From Astrocystis sublimbata (lineage: Eukaryota > Ascomycota > Sordariomycetes > Xylariales > Xylariaceae), in assembly GCA_022453515.1 (NCBI GenBank), contig JAJNNY010000104.1:1-64000 (forward strand): a DNA stretch of 64,000 nucleotides, written 5' to 3'. A program made the position numbers and the translations under genes. This document shows positions 1 through 11,692 of this stretch, one piece after another. The notes below the pieces were generated by a model, which worked only from the letters and a program-made list of their open reading frames with translations, made no database searches and was not told the DNA's origin. Numbering within the stretch: position 1 is the first letter of the stretch; every line of letters starts with the position of its first letter.

Positions 1-486
1 TCGGTCGCGCGGAAAGGTCCAACTGAAATCGAGGATGCGGGCGGCGCGGTTCAAGCCGAGAGCAGCGGCCAGTCGGTCTTCGTGTTTTTCTTGGGTTTCC
101 TCCGATTTGCGCTTGCTTCTACCGAGGGATGTGTTGTATAGCGGTGCATTGGTCCCGGTATTCAGGAGGCGGCCGCTCCCCCCTTCGACAGCGACACCGC
201 CTGGCGCGGTGCCGCCTACGGACCATACAGCGCCATGGCTGACCTGGCGGTCGAGATTAAGGCCTATCACGGTGCCATGACGACCTACACATTCAGAGCG
301 GGACACACGTCTGGGTGGGCTGGGGACGGATCGCTGGGAGTTAAAACAGAAGGCATCGGAATTCGCCTGGTCGGTTCGCAGCAGGCGCTCCGGCGTTGAT
401 AGCTCACGGGGGTCCTTGTTGGCTCTGAAATCGTCAGAGCTTGCTATGCGGCCAGGCACGAAGCGGTCGATGCACTTGCGAGGCAT
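1..486 (-). CDS. AMA1: Meiosis-specific APC/C activator AMA1-like, N-terminal part (cut by window edge)
   Basis: An open frame of exactly 162 codons runs from an ATG at 486 to the window edge. An in-frame stop lies upstream, and this is the first Met after it. Residues 7-13 read DRFVPGR, the C-box by which Cdc20/Cdh1/Ama1 activators bind the anaphase-promoting complex. Further on, a GTNAPLY-type segment (about residues 111-117) is followed by an EKHEDRLAAALGLN-like stretch. That order, N-terminal C-box then short linker motifs leading into a WD40 propeller, fits the meiotic activators AMA1/Mfr1 better than Cdc20 or Cdh1. The propeller would lie beyond the window. The family recruits substrates to the APC/C in meiosis and sporulation. 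I am confident of an APC/C activator and less so of the AMA1 subtype. Confidence 0.75.
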   Translation of the reverse strand, partial: MPRKCIDRFVPGRIASSDDFRANKDPRELSTPERLLRTDQANSDAFCFNSQRSVPSPPRRVSRSECVGRHGTVIGLNLDRQVSHGAVWSVGGTAPGGVAVEGGSGRLLNTGTNAPLYNTSLGRSKRKSEETQEKHEDRLAAALGLNRAARILDFSWTFPRDR

Positions 487-1692
487 CGTATGGCGAATGA
501 GACGAAATGAACGGAGTTATTAATTCAAGATATTGATACCACAGCACCCCCGCCGTTGACACCTAGGAAGAGAGAAGGAAGAGGGAAGGGGAGAGACGAG
601 ATGGAAGAGGAATATTATATACAGGGTCATGTCGAGCGCAAGTCAGGCGACATCCTACCTCCAGGTTAGAACCTTACATACATTTCCGTCGTCCGATGGG
701 AGACGCGCCTGCTTCCCGATGTTGTCTGCCTCGGTCAACCTTGTTGGTCGCCATACTGAGTAGATGCAGGGTCTGGCAGGTTGTGATGGCCCCCAAAAGG
801 GGACTGCTAGAAATCTGTCCTTCCTTGATAAGTCGTGCGAAAGACGGAAAGTCCGGGGGATGTCGGACACACCACCACCAACGGGTATATCCGCGAGTAT
901 TCGTCACGCATTCATTTGTACCTCTGAATATAGTCATTTTAAGTTTCAAGTTGCCTGCTTAATAAGCAGATGAGACCGTATCTGTGTAGCTCCTCCTGTC
1001 CCGAAGTAGAGACGAACTCAAGACGACAATGAAGGCGATGATGCCATTGGATCACACATATGGTGAAATGGGTTCGGTTCCCATCAGCACTGTAGCAATG
1101 GTCGTTCCGGCTTTGCCACGCGAGGGCCTTAGATTTAGCTCGTGGACATTGACCGAGTGTAGATAAGCATCGGCGCCTAAGCTTAGATCACGCCGATTTT
1201 GTTGCACTTTCTTCTTGCGACTGTAGTAAAACATCAGGCGTACAAATGTTTACGGTTTGTACAATTACGCCAGAAGCTGAGGAAGGAAGGAACATACGCG
1301 GCAGTCAAGATCGTATGTCGATGACGAATGAGAAAAATTCACTTGATAATCTTTGGGGGAGGTCCGACAAGAGAGACGATGTTGCCCAGGTGGTTTGGAA
1401 TCTGGATGGATAGCACTTACATCCACGCTTGATGCCCGCACCTCGACGAGGATCCTAGACCGGGCACAAACGTACCTATAAAGGTTTCCCCTTATCCCTG
1501 TAGCTCCGTGGTCCCGGGCTAGGATTGGAGGTTCCAATGTAGGATAGGTTTGAACACTGTTAGTGAGCTCAGCAGCTCCAGGCAACACCAAATGTCCACT
1601 TACAAGAAGTGCCGTGATACACTCCCCCTCTCTACTTTCTGCATCTTGTCGAGCAGACCGCCGATATGCTGAAGGATTTCTAGAAAAACGAC
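487..1692. other. Intergenic region between AMA1-like gene and BET4
   Basis: About 1.2 kb between two divergently transcribed genes. Only short open frames occur on either strand, and none shows splice-compatible continuity or a recognisable motif. It presumably holds both promoters. I see no RNA gene or repeat. Confidence 0.5.
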
Positions 1693-3054
1693 ATGGACAA
1701 CGTATGCTCTCTGTTTTTTCCTCCATCTCTCTCCATGCACAATCTCATCCTCGACATATAACAGTAAGAGGAATATGCATATGGGAACTGTACGGCTTAC
1801 AACAGCTCGCAGCACGGCATCGCCCGAGTCGCCCGCAGCACACGCACCGACGAGCAGCGCCAGCAAGACCTGGCCAAGATCCGCAGATACCGCGGACTCG
1901 ACGACCAGATCCGCGCCAGCGTCTCGCGCGACGCCTTCGACAACCCCGCCCTCGTCGACCTCACCTCCCGCTTGCTGCGCCTCAATCCGGAGTACTACAC
2001 GATATGGAACGTGCGTCGTCGCTGTCTAATCTCTGGCTCGTTGTCCAGACCATCGGCTGGGTCATCGCCCTCGAGGGCGTCGCCGAGTACTTCGCCGAGC
2101 GCCACTACCAGTCACTCTTCCGCTCCCTGCTCGTCTTCGCCCTCGGCCACGATCCCGCCCGCCCCGACCTCCCCGACGACTGGGCCGAGTGGTACTATCG
2201 CTGAGACAAAGACAAAGATAGAGAAAGAGATAGATGACATCGCGGCCGACGCGGCCGTCCTCAAGGCCGAGCTCGCCTTCACCATCCCCCTGCTGCTCGA
2301 GCACCCCAAGTGCTACTGGATCTGGAAGTACCGCAAATGGACCCTCGAGCAGGCCATCCTACGCCTGCCCCGGCCCCTCGCCAGCAGCGTCTGGGAGGCC
2401 GAGCTGGCCCTCGCCTCCAAGATGCTAGGCAAGGACCGCCGCAACTTCCACGCCTGGGGCTACCGGCGGCACCTGGTCGCGAGGCTCGAGAGCGACGTCC
2501 TGCTCGGCAAGAGTCTTGTTGAGAACGAGTTTGCCTACACTACCAAAATGATCGAGGAGGACCTGTCCAACTTCTCGGCCTGGCACAACCGCAGCCGCCT
2601 GATGTTCCGTCTCCTCAACGAGCGTAATGCGGACGACGAGGCCCGCGCCAAGTTCCTCGACACTGAGCGGAGCATGGTGCAGGAGGCCCTCAATGTTGGG
2701 CCCGAGGATCAGAGTTTGTGGTATTACCATCGCTATCTCATGGCCCAAGCTGTCAATGCCGAGGGACGACCTTCTATCACGCTCAACCTGACAGCTGAGC
2801 GGAAGAGCGTAATTCTAGAAGAAGAGATCGAATTTATCAAGGATTTACTTGAGGACTTCCCCAAGATCAAGTGGCCTTACGAGGCCCTGCTCGTGTACAC
2901 ATTGGCACTACGCAAGCTAAGCCCTGGTACCAAGGACGGCGGCGAAGACAAGGACCCCAAGTTCTGGCTCGCTCAAGTGAGGAAGCTGGATGCTATGCAG
3001 TCAGGTCGGTGGAATGACGTTGAACGGGACATTGAGCGGCAACTAGCCACGTAG
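1693..3054 (+). CDS. BET4: Rab geranylgeranyltransferase alpha subunit
   Basis: Alpha subunit of the heterodimer that geranylgeranylates Rab GTPases for membrane traffic. Five protein-prenyltransferase-alpha repeats are visible: NPEYYTIWNVRRR, HPKCYWIWKYRKW, DRRNFHAWGYRR, DLSNFSAWHNRSR and PEDQSLWYYHRY. Proposed exons are 1693-1701 and 1813-3054 (416 aa). The tiny first exon (MDN, donor GTATGC) is inferred because the conserved HGIARVAR segment at 1813 has no in-frame upstream ATG, so the start is uncertain. Between repeats 1 and 2 sits an insert of about 70 residues rich in Ser, Pro and Thr (about 2030-2240), absent from the compact yeast enzyme as I recall it. The +3 frame is also open across it. 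The repeats make the identification firm; only the 5' exon and the insert frame are open. Confidence 0.88.
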
Positions 3055-3161
3055 AACAGAGAATACCGATGATGATACTGATACAACCTGGGCATGTGTT
3101 GATGGATGGCAGTTGAAATTATCATTACGGTCATTATTTGACGCTGAAGCCCTTCAGCTAT

Positions 3162-5284
3162 CTACATCTTGATGGTCCCATCACACTTCCCCAGGACCAA
3201 GCTCGCGTCCTTCCCTACCAAACCGTCAAAGTACGCCAGCAGAGTCTCGACGGGCAGCATATCTATAGCACCGAGACTGGGATTCGAAGAGCGCAGCACT
3301 TTCCCACCAAATAACACGCGCACGTAAAACCCACTGGTGCTCCCCTCTTGGGTATCTTGCGGTGAAGAGCCTCCCTTGCGCTTCTTATACAACTCAAAGA
3401 CCACCTCGCTGCCCATCCCCGGCCACACCATGACGTCGATCTGCAGGATGCTCAGCACGCGGCTGACGGACCCGTCGTGCGCGAAGTTGTGCAAGTACAG
3501 CGGCGTTCCCTCTTCTCCGGCTACTGCGGCGCGCAGGTGCGCAGCCAGCTCGGCGATCCACACCCCGTACGACGCCACCGACGCCGCGAGGGACTGCGGG
3601 TCGTCGCGGTACAGGTGCGAATACTCCCATTGGCCCAGACGGTAGACGGCGTTGGCAAGTTTTTGGTCTACGCAGTCGTCCTCCGTATCCAAGGCTGTGG
3701 TGTTTTCCTTCCCTCCTTCTCCTGCTCCAATTTTGCAAGGAAACGGCTTTGCGTGACATTGCCGAGCAGACAAGTTATCGAAGTAGTGGTCGAAGCTCTC
3801 GTGGAACCCCTCGTCGGTCGCTGGAACGCCGGAAATCTTATCTAGCGCGGCGTACAGGTCTTGCGCGCCGGAGAGATGCGCCGCCCACGCTGCGTTGGTG
3901 CTGGGGGATTTTATGCCGTTGAATATGGTTTTTCCTAAGGGGCAGCTGTATTGCGGCTCTAGACTGTCGATGCCGGCTGCTTGGATCAGTAAGGGCACGG
4001 AAGAGGATGATGCTACGCCCCCCCAAGTCCCGGCGATCACCATCCCGGCTACTTGGCTTGTGATGACGTTGTTCGTTACGCGGTAGACGACTTTTTGGCG
4101 CCATTCTTCTTCTTCGACAGATTGGGATTGAGATTGAGATTGAGATTGAGGTGGGGGCCGCGACGGCAGGAAGTTGAGAAGCTCGCCGTAGACGCCGTAA
4201 ATGTCGGCCCCGTGCACGAACGAGTCGTCGAGCCCGCCCGACGTGATCTGTGGGAATTGGCACGACCCGATCCAACCTGAGGGCACGAAGGGGTTTATCG
4301 CGGATGTGAAGCCCTTCCAGAAGCCGTGGGCTGGGCGGTTGGGTTCTGGGTTTGAGGCTGAATCTAGAGAAGTGGCACCGGTGTCGGCATCAGAGCCGAA
4401 GGACGCGCCGTAGTAGTATAGCCCCTCGTCGGCGCAGTCCCAGTGGTACGGCTCTACCGGGAAGGCGTTGGCGGCGTAGGGGGTGCGCTTGTGGTGGCGT
4501 TGGATCTTGGGGGGGGGGTGTTAGTTGTTTATGAAAGTTTTGGTGGGGAGTTGCTGAGTCTAATGGAATATATTTCTGTGGATAAATAGATATTTGTCCT
4601 CGATATGATTATGAAATGAATTGAGGTGAAGGAACTTAGTAGATAGATGATTGGGGATAGATGGGTGGAGCGACACCGAGATTACATTTTGGACTTATTC
4701 ACCCAATTGATTCAATTGAGCTGAACCTTTGAACATCTGATATGAAAGTAGAGAAATGAAATCGCATTGAAACAATGTGGAACAAAAACAATTAAATGAA
4801 ATTAGATAGATATGAGAGATAAGGTTGAAACATAATGAACACATGAGATAACAGAGGAAAACAAAAGAAAGCAAAAACTCACCACCTCAACATAAACCAG
4901 CTCAAACTCATCCCCCTCCGGCCGCACATACTCCGTCTTGCGCACATGCGGCATGTGGCACCAGTTATATGTGCCATAGACATCGTCAGGCGTATGCGAC
5001 GAGTCGAAGATGAACCCGTAGATGCCGTCGCCGTGTAATGCTGTCGTGAGGTTGTTGATTGAGGTCTGCGAGGGCGGGTGCCAGTTTAGGTCGACGGCTG
5101 CTGTGCTAGTGTTGATGCCAAGCCCGGCGGCTGTTGATGTCGATGGGGTCCATGCAGGCATGTCTTTCTCGGAGTCGGGGTTGGGGTTGAGGAAGTGCAG
5201 AACGGGAAAATAGGATATGTACGCGAGGGTAAGGGCAGTGATGACGGCGGCGGCCGGTATGAGGACTCGGTGCCCGGAGCGCAT
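3162..5284 (-). CDS. Histidine phosphatase superfamily (acid phosphatase-like) membrane protein
   Basis: Two exons, 4883-5284 and 3162-4505, with an intron at 4506-4882 (donor GTGAGT, phase 0), give 581 aa. An in-frame upstream ATG at 5368 would add 28 residues. The N-terminus has a hydrophobic segment near residues 6-32 (VLIPAAAVITALTLAYI), probably a signal anchor. Exon 2 opens with IQRHHKRTPY, the RHxxRTP-type phosphohistidine loop of branch-2 histidine phosphatases. A C-terminal LHNFAHDGSVSR matches the HD proton-donor motif, so both catalytic elements are present. A run of QS dipeptides near plus-strand 4126-4153 is encoded by a hexanucleotide repeat and probably varies in length. The family hydrolyses phosphomonoesters at membrane or extracellular sites; the substrate is unknown. 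Confidence 0.85.
4126..4153 (-). repeat. Hexanucleotide repeat coding for QS dipeptides
   Basis: Tandem ATTGAG units on the plus strand lie in frame inside the histidine phosphatase gene and encode alternating Gln-Ser. Because the unit is six bases, gains or losses keep the frame. Confidence 0.8.
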
Positions 5285-5368
5285 GGTTTGGGTTGGGGGT
5301 GGGTTTATTATGGTTTGGTGATGAGGATGGGGATAAAGAGAGAGGTCAACGTGGGAAGGCGTGCGCAT

Positions 5369-5885
5369 GTCATTCGTGAGATGGGATTTAGAGTTTAGAG
5401 GTGTGATTTACGGGTTAGGAAGTAGATCATAGGTACTTAAAGTAAGCAAGTAAGGTACCTGGGCGTGCAGATACCGTGCGATTCACAGTGCGGGATGGTG
5501 CAGGTGAATGAATGATATGACTTGAACTCTCAATTCACTTGCAGGTAGTGTTTTAACTCTGAAAGATACTTTAAGGAATTTTATAAGCAAGGTTAGAAAA
5601 ATCAATATAATAAAGGAAATTTTATGTTAAAAGACAGATGTGCACCTGCCGATAGATCTAGCTATTGGTGCTCCTTATGTGTGTGCACGCTACATTGTGC
5701 CTGGGAACATACAGTCTGGTCATACTAGCCTACTACTATGTAGGTGGCCGTATCCTACACGGTGTGGTCCAGCTTCCCTCATTCTAATATATATGGGACA
5801 ATCTCTTTTAGAAATAAATTGGCTAACTCACGAACCCCTTCATTCTACCAAGTACCTATGTGTACTCTGATGCAATGATTAATCA
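5369..5885. other. Intergenic, no gene seen
   Basis: AT-rich DNA between the phosphatase promoter and the 3' end of the next minus-strand gene. Only short open frames are present. Confidence 0.5.
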
Positions 5886-6923
5886 CTAATCATGAGGGGT
5901 TTGTAGAAACGCCTCTACTAGAAACCCCAGCAATGTTATGCGCATATCTTGCGATTGTCCCTCGTACTTCAAGGTAGTAATTTCACAATAGTCCCCAACC
6001 CCGTTGACCTTCAGAGTCTCAAAGTCGAACCTGGGATCGAGCTTGAGGAAACGAATCAGGACCAGCCGGTCCCAGTCGAACAAGGCAACATATCGAGTCC
6101 TGTTGCTTATCGCGTAGGCCGCTGCTTGCTTTATTAACATTTCTGAGCTAGCTAGAGATGTGTCATGTCAGATTTTCCCAGTCTAAAGGCGTGGAGCTCA
6201 ACATTGTACGTACACTTGAACAGGGTCCCACCTTTGAGCTCAGCATCTCTGGCGTGTTTGTTGAGAGCCTTCTGGCTGTCCACCGTACGCATGGCATTGT
6301 TGAACTGGCTATCGATAATGACGCCCCTTCTTTTGATCTCAAGCACAGCAAAGCAACGGAGATCGTTTCCGTTTCCGTCCATGTTCAGGTGGACAAATGA
6401 TATATCGCAACGCGTATTGCCGAGGCTGGATACTCGCTCGGAGAGACACCTAATGGTGTCCCTAAAGTCCGGGATTGCAGCTAAAGCTTGGTTGATGGGG
6501 TGCAGCAGGTATAGAGCTGCAGCACGAACTACATCCCCTTCACTATGTGTCACATTGGAGTCAGCGATCTTAATCAAGCATTTGCCTTAAAATTAAATCA
6601 AGGGGCCTGTCAGGGCAACTTGTGCCTCCGGGCCTTGTTGAGAAGGGGGGGGGTAAAAGACTCCAGTGAACTGACCTCGAGTGCCGCATTGCACCCTCCC
6701 GAAGCGGTACACATTCCTCATCTAGCGTAGACGTGCGGCCAACTTTTCGAAGGTATTGAATCCCACGACTTCGATAGCCGTCATGTTTGATGGGCACAGC
6801 GAACTTGGGGGCATCCGTGTTGGTTGTGGCGGTCCCTGAACTTTGCGCTCCAACAACCCCAGGACGACTGTAGTAGTTTGGCAAAGGAGTTGCGAAGGAG
6901 TTTCTGATTGTAACTGCAGCCAT
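5886..6923 (-). CDS. Uncharacterised protein with PD-(D/E)XK-like signature
   Basis: A phase-consistent model has exons 6695-6923, 6214-6585 and 5886-6151, giving 288 aa. The second intron (6152-6213) has a strong GTACGT donor and CTAG acceptor. The first (6586-6694) has a weaker GTGCAA donor, so that junction is tentative; a run of nine G lies inside it. The middle exon holds CDISFVHLN followed about 20 residues later by FAVLEIKRRG. The pattern Asp (about 137) then Glu-x-Lys (about 159-161) on predicted strands resembles the PD-(D/E)XK nuclease core found in fungal and restriction-like proteins. The C-terminal part (YVALFDWDRLVLIRFL) looks globular. A kinase-like gene is transcribed divergently 1.2 kb away. 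Function is unknown and the nuclease-fold call is inference. Confidence 0.5.
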
Positions 6924-8124
6924 TTTTGCTGGGAGTTGGGAGCCTATGGACTAATGGTGTCGATTTCTTCGTAACAGATAGGTGGTAAAGAAGATGTAAA
7001 TGGGCGGGCGTGGCAGATATGTAGGATGAATTGCTTTGGGGTCTCTGATCACTTTTTGCTATATGGGCGGCATCGTTGAATATTTAAACTTGTGTGTATA
7101 AGATCCACGAATCACCTCTGGAGACTACTTCAGTCAAGAAAGCATGAAAGTTTGGGCCAAGTAATTCCATGATGGTTGATCCTGTTGGTTCAGCCTCGGG
7201 CTTGGCCAGGCCAAATACGGCTGCTCTCTGGAACAGCGCTTCAACGGTCTGCTCTCAATGTCTAGCTCAACGAATCAGAAAGCTGATACTGTAGAGAATT
7301 TTTCATTCCCATTTCTATTTAGTCATGGAATAGCTAGGGTTTCGCCAACGGCATAATCCCATGACCAACAAAACAAGACAGTTAAGACTGTTGGCTCGTT
7401 TGAATGCAAAAAAAGTTTTATTGTTGATGGAGCCTTGGGGGCTAGATCGTAGGGTTGAAGTTCTAACTGCATAAGAAATCCAGTGTTATGAATCGTGGTT
7501 TGGCGATTTTTCGGGAATTGGTCCCAACTTCCAAGGGCTAGCCAGCATCGTGGTCCGCAATGGCTGGTTGCTAGGAGTAATTCGTGCCGTAAGCGCCGAT
7601 GGGATAATGTTGGAATTTAGTCGATTCAGCCTCATATGGTTTCGAAGCAAATATTGACTGACTTTTTGAAATAATTAGCGGGCTACTATCGTGATTAGAC
7701 GAGTTTATGTAATATATGTTGGTTTCAAGAGAGAAGGCTGCATGCATGTGGCGGCAAGACGATAGGCAGCAAAGTGGCACAGTAGTATTATTGTTGGTCT
7801 AATACTATTGGTTGACACTCTGACTTGGCTCATGCAAGGGTTCCTTGAAGGAACACCAGTAGTAAGTGGGTACCTACTTACTCTTGCAGGCCCCTCGTCC
7901 TTAACCCAGGGCGTTAGATCCGTTATTGCATTCACATATAAATCCGTAGCTGGCGCAATTGAGTGGAAAGCATCACAAGACAAACACACCTTCCCCCTTT
8001 CTTGCCACTTTTCGCATCGACTACCTCTCTCTTATCGCACACACTTAATTACACTGCACTCGAAATTTCGGATAAATATATCTACTCGTTGTTATAATCG
8101 AACAAATTTGTTGACTTTTGAGCC
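6924..8124. other. Shared upstream region of two divergent genes
   Basis: About 1.2 kb with no convincing coding frame, lying head-to-head between the PD-(D/E)XK-like gene and the kinase-like gene, so it must carry both promoters. No repeat or RNA gene was recognised. Confidence 0.5.
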
Positions 8125-9174
8125 ATGGACGAGATGGATAGCCCCGATTGGCCAGAATTCCCCTATCATTGCGGGCGTGTGTTGCAGCTCATCGAGAGCC
8201 GCCCTCCTGCCCCGTTCGGTGAAGGAGGCTATGGTCCAGGCGGACGCCGTTATGGCGACGAAGTTTGGCGGAATCCCAAGCCCCGGGTCCAACAGGTATT
8301 GGACTTCCCCCCCGAAGAGACCCGGTGGCCTTCTAAAGACCCTCCGCGAACAGCCGTGCTCACGGTGACTAAGACAATATGTGTCGGCGAATCCAGGCCC
8401 GGCGGCGCTCAAATCATTGTCTGCAACGTTCACATCCACGGAGAGCCTCATCCACGCACAGTGGCGGCCAAGATCTATGACCCCTTATACTATCCTGCCT
8501 TCCGCACCGACCCGCCCGTGATGTGGGCCGCAGATAAGGACTATAGCCGCGAGGCGTCTGCATATGAATATATGCAGACTCAGACAGCCAAAGCAAGGCA
8601 AAAGCCTGGCTTCGCGCCCAAATACTACGGATCGTGGACTTTCAATTTGGCCTTGAACCAACAGGGCAAGACGCACAAGCGATGGGTTCGCCTTATCTTG
8701 ATGGAGCACATTGACGGGTCTTCTATGAAGAGCTTGTACACGTACAACTCCCAACAGGAAGGCGCTGACCCGGATTGTTTCCACTACGACGAGGCACTTC
8801 GCCTAGGCGTCCTGGCTGAACTACTCGAAGGCGTTGTGAAACAATTCCATGCGGGCCTCGACCAGCATGATTTGGCGCCACGGAACGTCATGCTGGTCTC
8901 TCGGCAACCTGTGTCATCTATACCCAGAGTGGTGCTCATAGATTACAATATCGCGAGGGTGTGGCCGTACACGAAAGGTGGACCGAAATGGTACCAGGAA
9001 CCCAATCTGCCAGTGAGCCCAGCAGTGGTGTATTCGGACGGCCCTCCATATCATTTCCAGGGCTGGGCTCCTCCGGATTTCTATCTTGAGGATTCGCAAC
9101 GTTATAAGAAGTGGCTTCAGGTCACGTTCGGAGGACAGCACGCGGCGCGATTTGCCCCAATAACATCGGAATGA
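8125..9174 (+). CDS. Protein kinase-like protein
   Basis: Intronless, 349 aa, starting at the first ATG of the frame. The order of a kinase fold is visible: RTVAAKIYDP (beta-3 Lys116), EASAYEYM (helix C Glu, 143 or 148), a hinge-like LILMEHIDG (190-198), a catalytic loop QHDLAPRNVML (Asp249, Asn254), and LIDYN in place of DFG (Asp273). The HxDLxPRNV loop and DYN triad resemble fungal kinase-like and aminoglycoside-phosphotransferase-like families rather than classical Ser/Thr kinases. There is no long activation segment with an APE motif, and the chain is short in its C-lobe. Catalytic residues are retained, so activity is plausible; the substrate is unknown. Confidence 0.75.
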   Translation: MDEMDSPDWPEFPYHCGRVLQLIESRPPAPFGEGGYGPGGRRYGDEVWRNPKPRVQQVLDFPPEETRWPSKDPPRTAVLTVTKTICVGESRPGGAQIIVCNVHIHGEPHPRTVAAKIYDPLYYPAFRTDPPVMWAADKDYSREASAYEYMQTQTAKARQKPGFAPKYYGSWTFNLALNQQGKTHKRWVRLILMEHIDGSSMKSLYTYNSQQEGADPDCFHYDEALRLGVLAELLEGVVKQFHAGLDQHDLAPRNVMLVSRQPVSSIPRVVLIDYNIARVWPYTKGGPKWYQEPNLPVSPAVVYSDGPPYHFQGWAPPDFYLEDSQRYKKWLQVTFGGQHAARFAPITSE

Positions 9175-9682
9175 CTAATAGTCCACAAGCCAGCTGCAGC
9201 GCCTGGGATGAGGTAGTATGGGCTTTAGGTATGACGGTGTAATTTGAAGTATCGATCAGTTGTGTTGCGGCTTGTGTAAAATACCCGTCTGAGTGATATG
9301 TATGAACAGAAACAAATACAGCATTAGCTATGTATTATCCATTAGCATGATTCAACCCAAAACGCCACTTTGAGGCAGCTAGTTCACCTAGCAGCTAACA
9401 GCCAACAGCTGTAGCCCTTGCATCATGTTATCCATTGCCTCAGCTTACAAATCATGCTTCTACAACGTACCTTACGACGTAATAACTCTCTTTGTCCTAC
9501 CTCGCCACTCCGGATCGGGACTTACGGATGTTTAACTACTCTTGGTGATTCGCAGTGCTTAAAAATGTCAGGCGACCTTTCTCATAATTTCATTCTAACC
9601 TCTTGTGACCATCTTACGTCGCCCAACAGACAGAGCTCATGAGAATTTCTTACGATAACAAGATCTCAGATTCGCCTAAGCC

Positions 9683-11692
9683 ATGTTGGTCGTCCTACCC
9701 GCCGTCGTAATAGCCATCGCGGCCTGGGTGTTCTGGCAGGTGGCGGCAAGACGCAAAGCGCAACTGGTCAATCTCAGACTGCCCTACGTGCAGTTCGACG
9801 ATGGCGATGACTCGGCCGGCCATTATGTAACGGACAGCGAAGCGATTCTAGCCAAGGGGTATGCAGAAGTAAGTGGCTTCTCGCGCATTACTCACGACAT
9901 AGCTGTGTGATGGATCGTGATAATTAATAAGATTGGTGCACATTTAGTACACGTCCAAGGGACAACCCTTCGCTATGCGCGATCCGAATGATCTTCTACG
10001 CCCAATGGTCCTATTGCCAGTCAAGTACCTCGATGAAGTCCGGTGGCTGCCTGAGGAGCGGATGAGTTTCTGGCGCCATATAGACAAGGTACGATCCGAT
10101 TGTATTGCTTACATTGCCCGCATTTCGTTCTCACTTCCCTTTTTCAGCTTCCATTAACGTAGTCCGTCTCAAGCTATTGCCTCTTACATCATTGACATAC
10201 TATATACCAATCCATTCTAACTCAGGTCGGTGGGCCTGGAATCAACGAGGAAGTGACTCTTGCGGCCAGGTCGGGTATGAACAGAGCGCTTGGTAAGTTT
10301 CAATCTATAAGAGTCGAGTACAAAGAAATGATTCGGGGTTTGGATCAGTTGCTGACTGCAACTGTTAATAAGTCTACTTGATTGAGCCTCTAAACCAGGC
10401 ATGTATAGCTGCTTGTGCGAGGGAAATCGCTTCGTGTCCCGGTATTTATCGCTCCTTTCCCACAACGAACTTTGACTATTGTAGTCAACGGAAAGCTTCA
10501 GTGACTGAACCTAGATCGCAGATTGGACCCCAATCCTACCCTACCCCCTAATCATGAAGATCTTCGCCGGCATGTCCGCCTGCGTGATGGTCGGGCCGGA
10601 ACTAGGCGGGCTAGAATCCGAATGGCAGTCCCTGTCGATGGCCTACGTCAACGCCGCCGTGAGCGCGCCCGGCAAAGTCAAAGTCTCGTACCCTACTTGG
10701 CTGTACTCGTTGTCTCAGTACACAGACAAGGGCGTGAGGAGAATGTTTGAGATTCAGACGCGCGCCAGCGAGATTCTCGCTCCTGTGCTGCGGGCACGGA
10801 TTGCCGCGACTGTGGACCTCAAAGCGAATGCCAATGGTGTTAGTGTTGGTGATGGTGGTGGAAGTGGGAATAGAATCAAAGGCCGCCGGCAGTACGAGGA
10901 TGGCGTGCAGTGGCTTTACGATGCGCATACGGCGAGAGGCAAGGAATTGACGCCGGTTCAGCTGGCGCGAGATCTCTTCGTGATGATGACCGCTTCGATT
11001 CACAGCACGACCGGTGCCGGAACCTCGATACTGTTTGACTTATTGGCGCATCCTGATGTTTTGGAGGATATTCGAGAAGAGATCGTACGAGTGCGAAGCG
11101 CAAACCCGGCATGGACTCGACAAGCATTAGGGGATCTACGGCTTCTCGATAGCTTCATGCGGGAGAGCGCACGCGTGCATGCTTTGACTCAATGTGAGTA
11201 CTCAACCACGACTATAATCCACCTTAACGCTAGCTGAGCTGATTGTGTGTGACATGATAAGACATCGCTGTCCAACGGATCCCAACCGAGTCCTGGACCT
11301 TCAAAGACGGCCTCACCGTCCCGGCGGGCACAACTCTCGCGTTCCCCAGCTACCACCACAATTACGATCCGGAGGTCCACGCCGACCCAGGGTCGTTCGA
11401 CCCCAGACGGCATCTTCGCAAGCGAGAGGAAGCCGAGAACACGCACAAGTTCCACTTCGCCTCGGCCGCGACGGACATGATGAACTGGGGCTCGGGTCGT
11501 CATGCGTGTCCGGGCCGCTTCTTCGCTCAGGAGACGCTGAAGCTGATGCTGGTCCATCTCTTGATGCATTATGACTTCAAGCACGCCGAGGATATGAGGG
11601 AGACTCCGCGATTTATTTCGAAGAACTTGTTCACTGTGCCTAATCCGACCTTGCCGATCATGATGCGAGAGAGGAAGGAGCCAAGTCCGTAA
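9683..11692 (+). CDS. Cytochrome P450 monooxygenase
   Basis: Six exons (9683-9868, 9948-10088, 10226-10292, 10373-10441, 10522-11193, 11262-11692) join with consistent phases into 521 aa. An N-terminal membrane anchor (LVVLPAVVIAIAAWVFW) targets it to the ER. An I-helix-like ASIHSTTGAGTS, the ExxR motif in MRESAR, an FDPRRH meander, and the heme-binding WGSGRHACPG (Cys461) are present. The usual Phe of the heme motif is Trp, a tolerated variant. A segment reading DWTPILPYPLIMKIFAGM is reassembled only when the intron at 10442-10521 is removed, which supports the model. It resembles secondary-metabolism P450s such as the ent-kaurene-oxidase-like group. No cluster backbone gene adjoins it, so the substrate is unknown. 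Confidence 0.92.
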
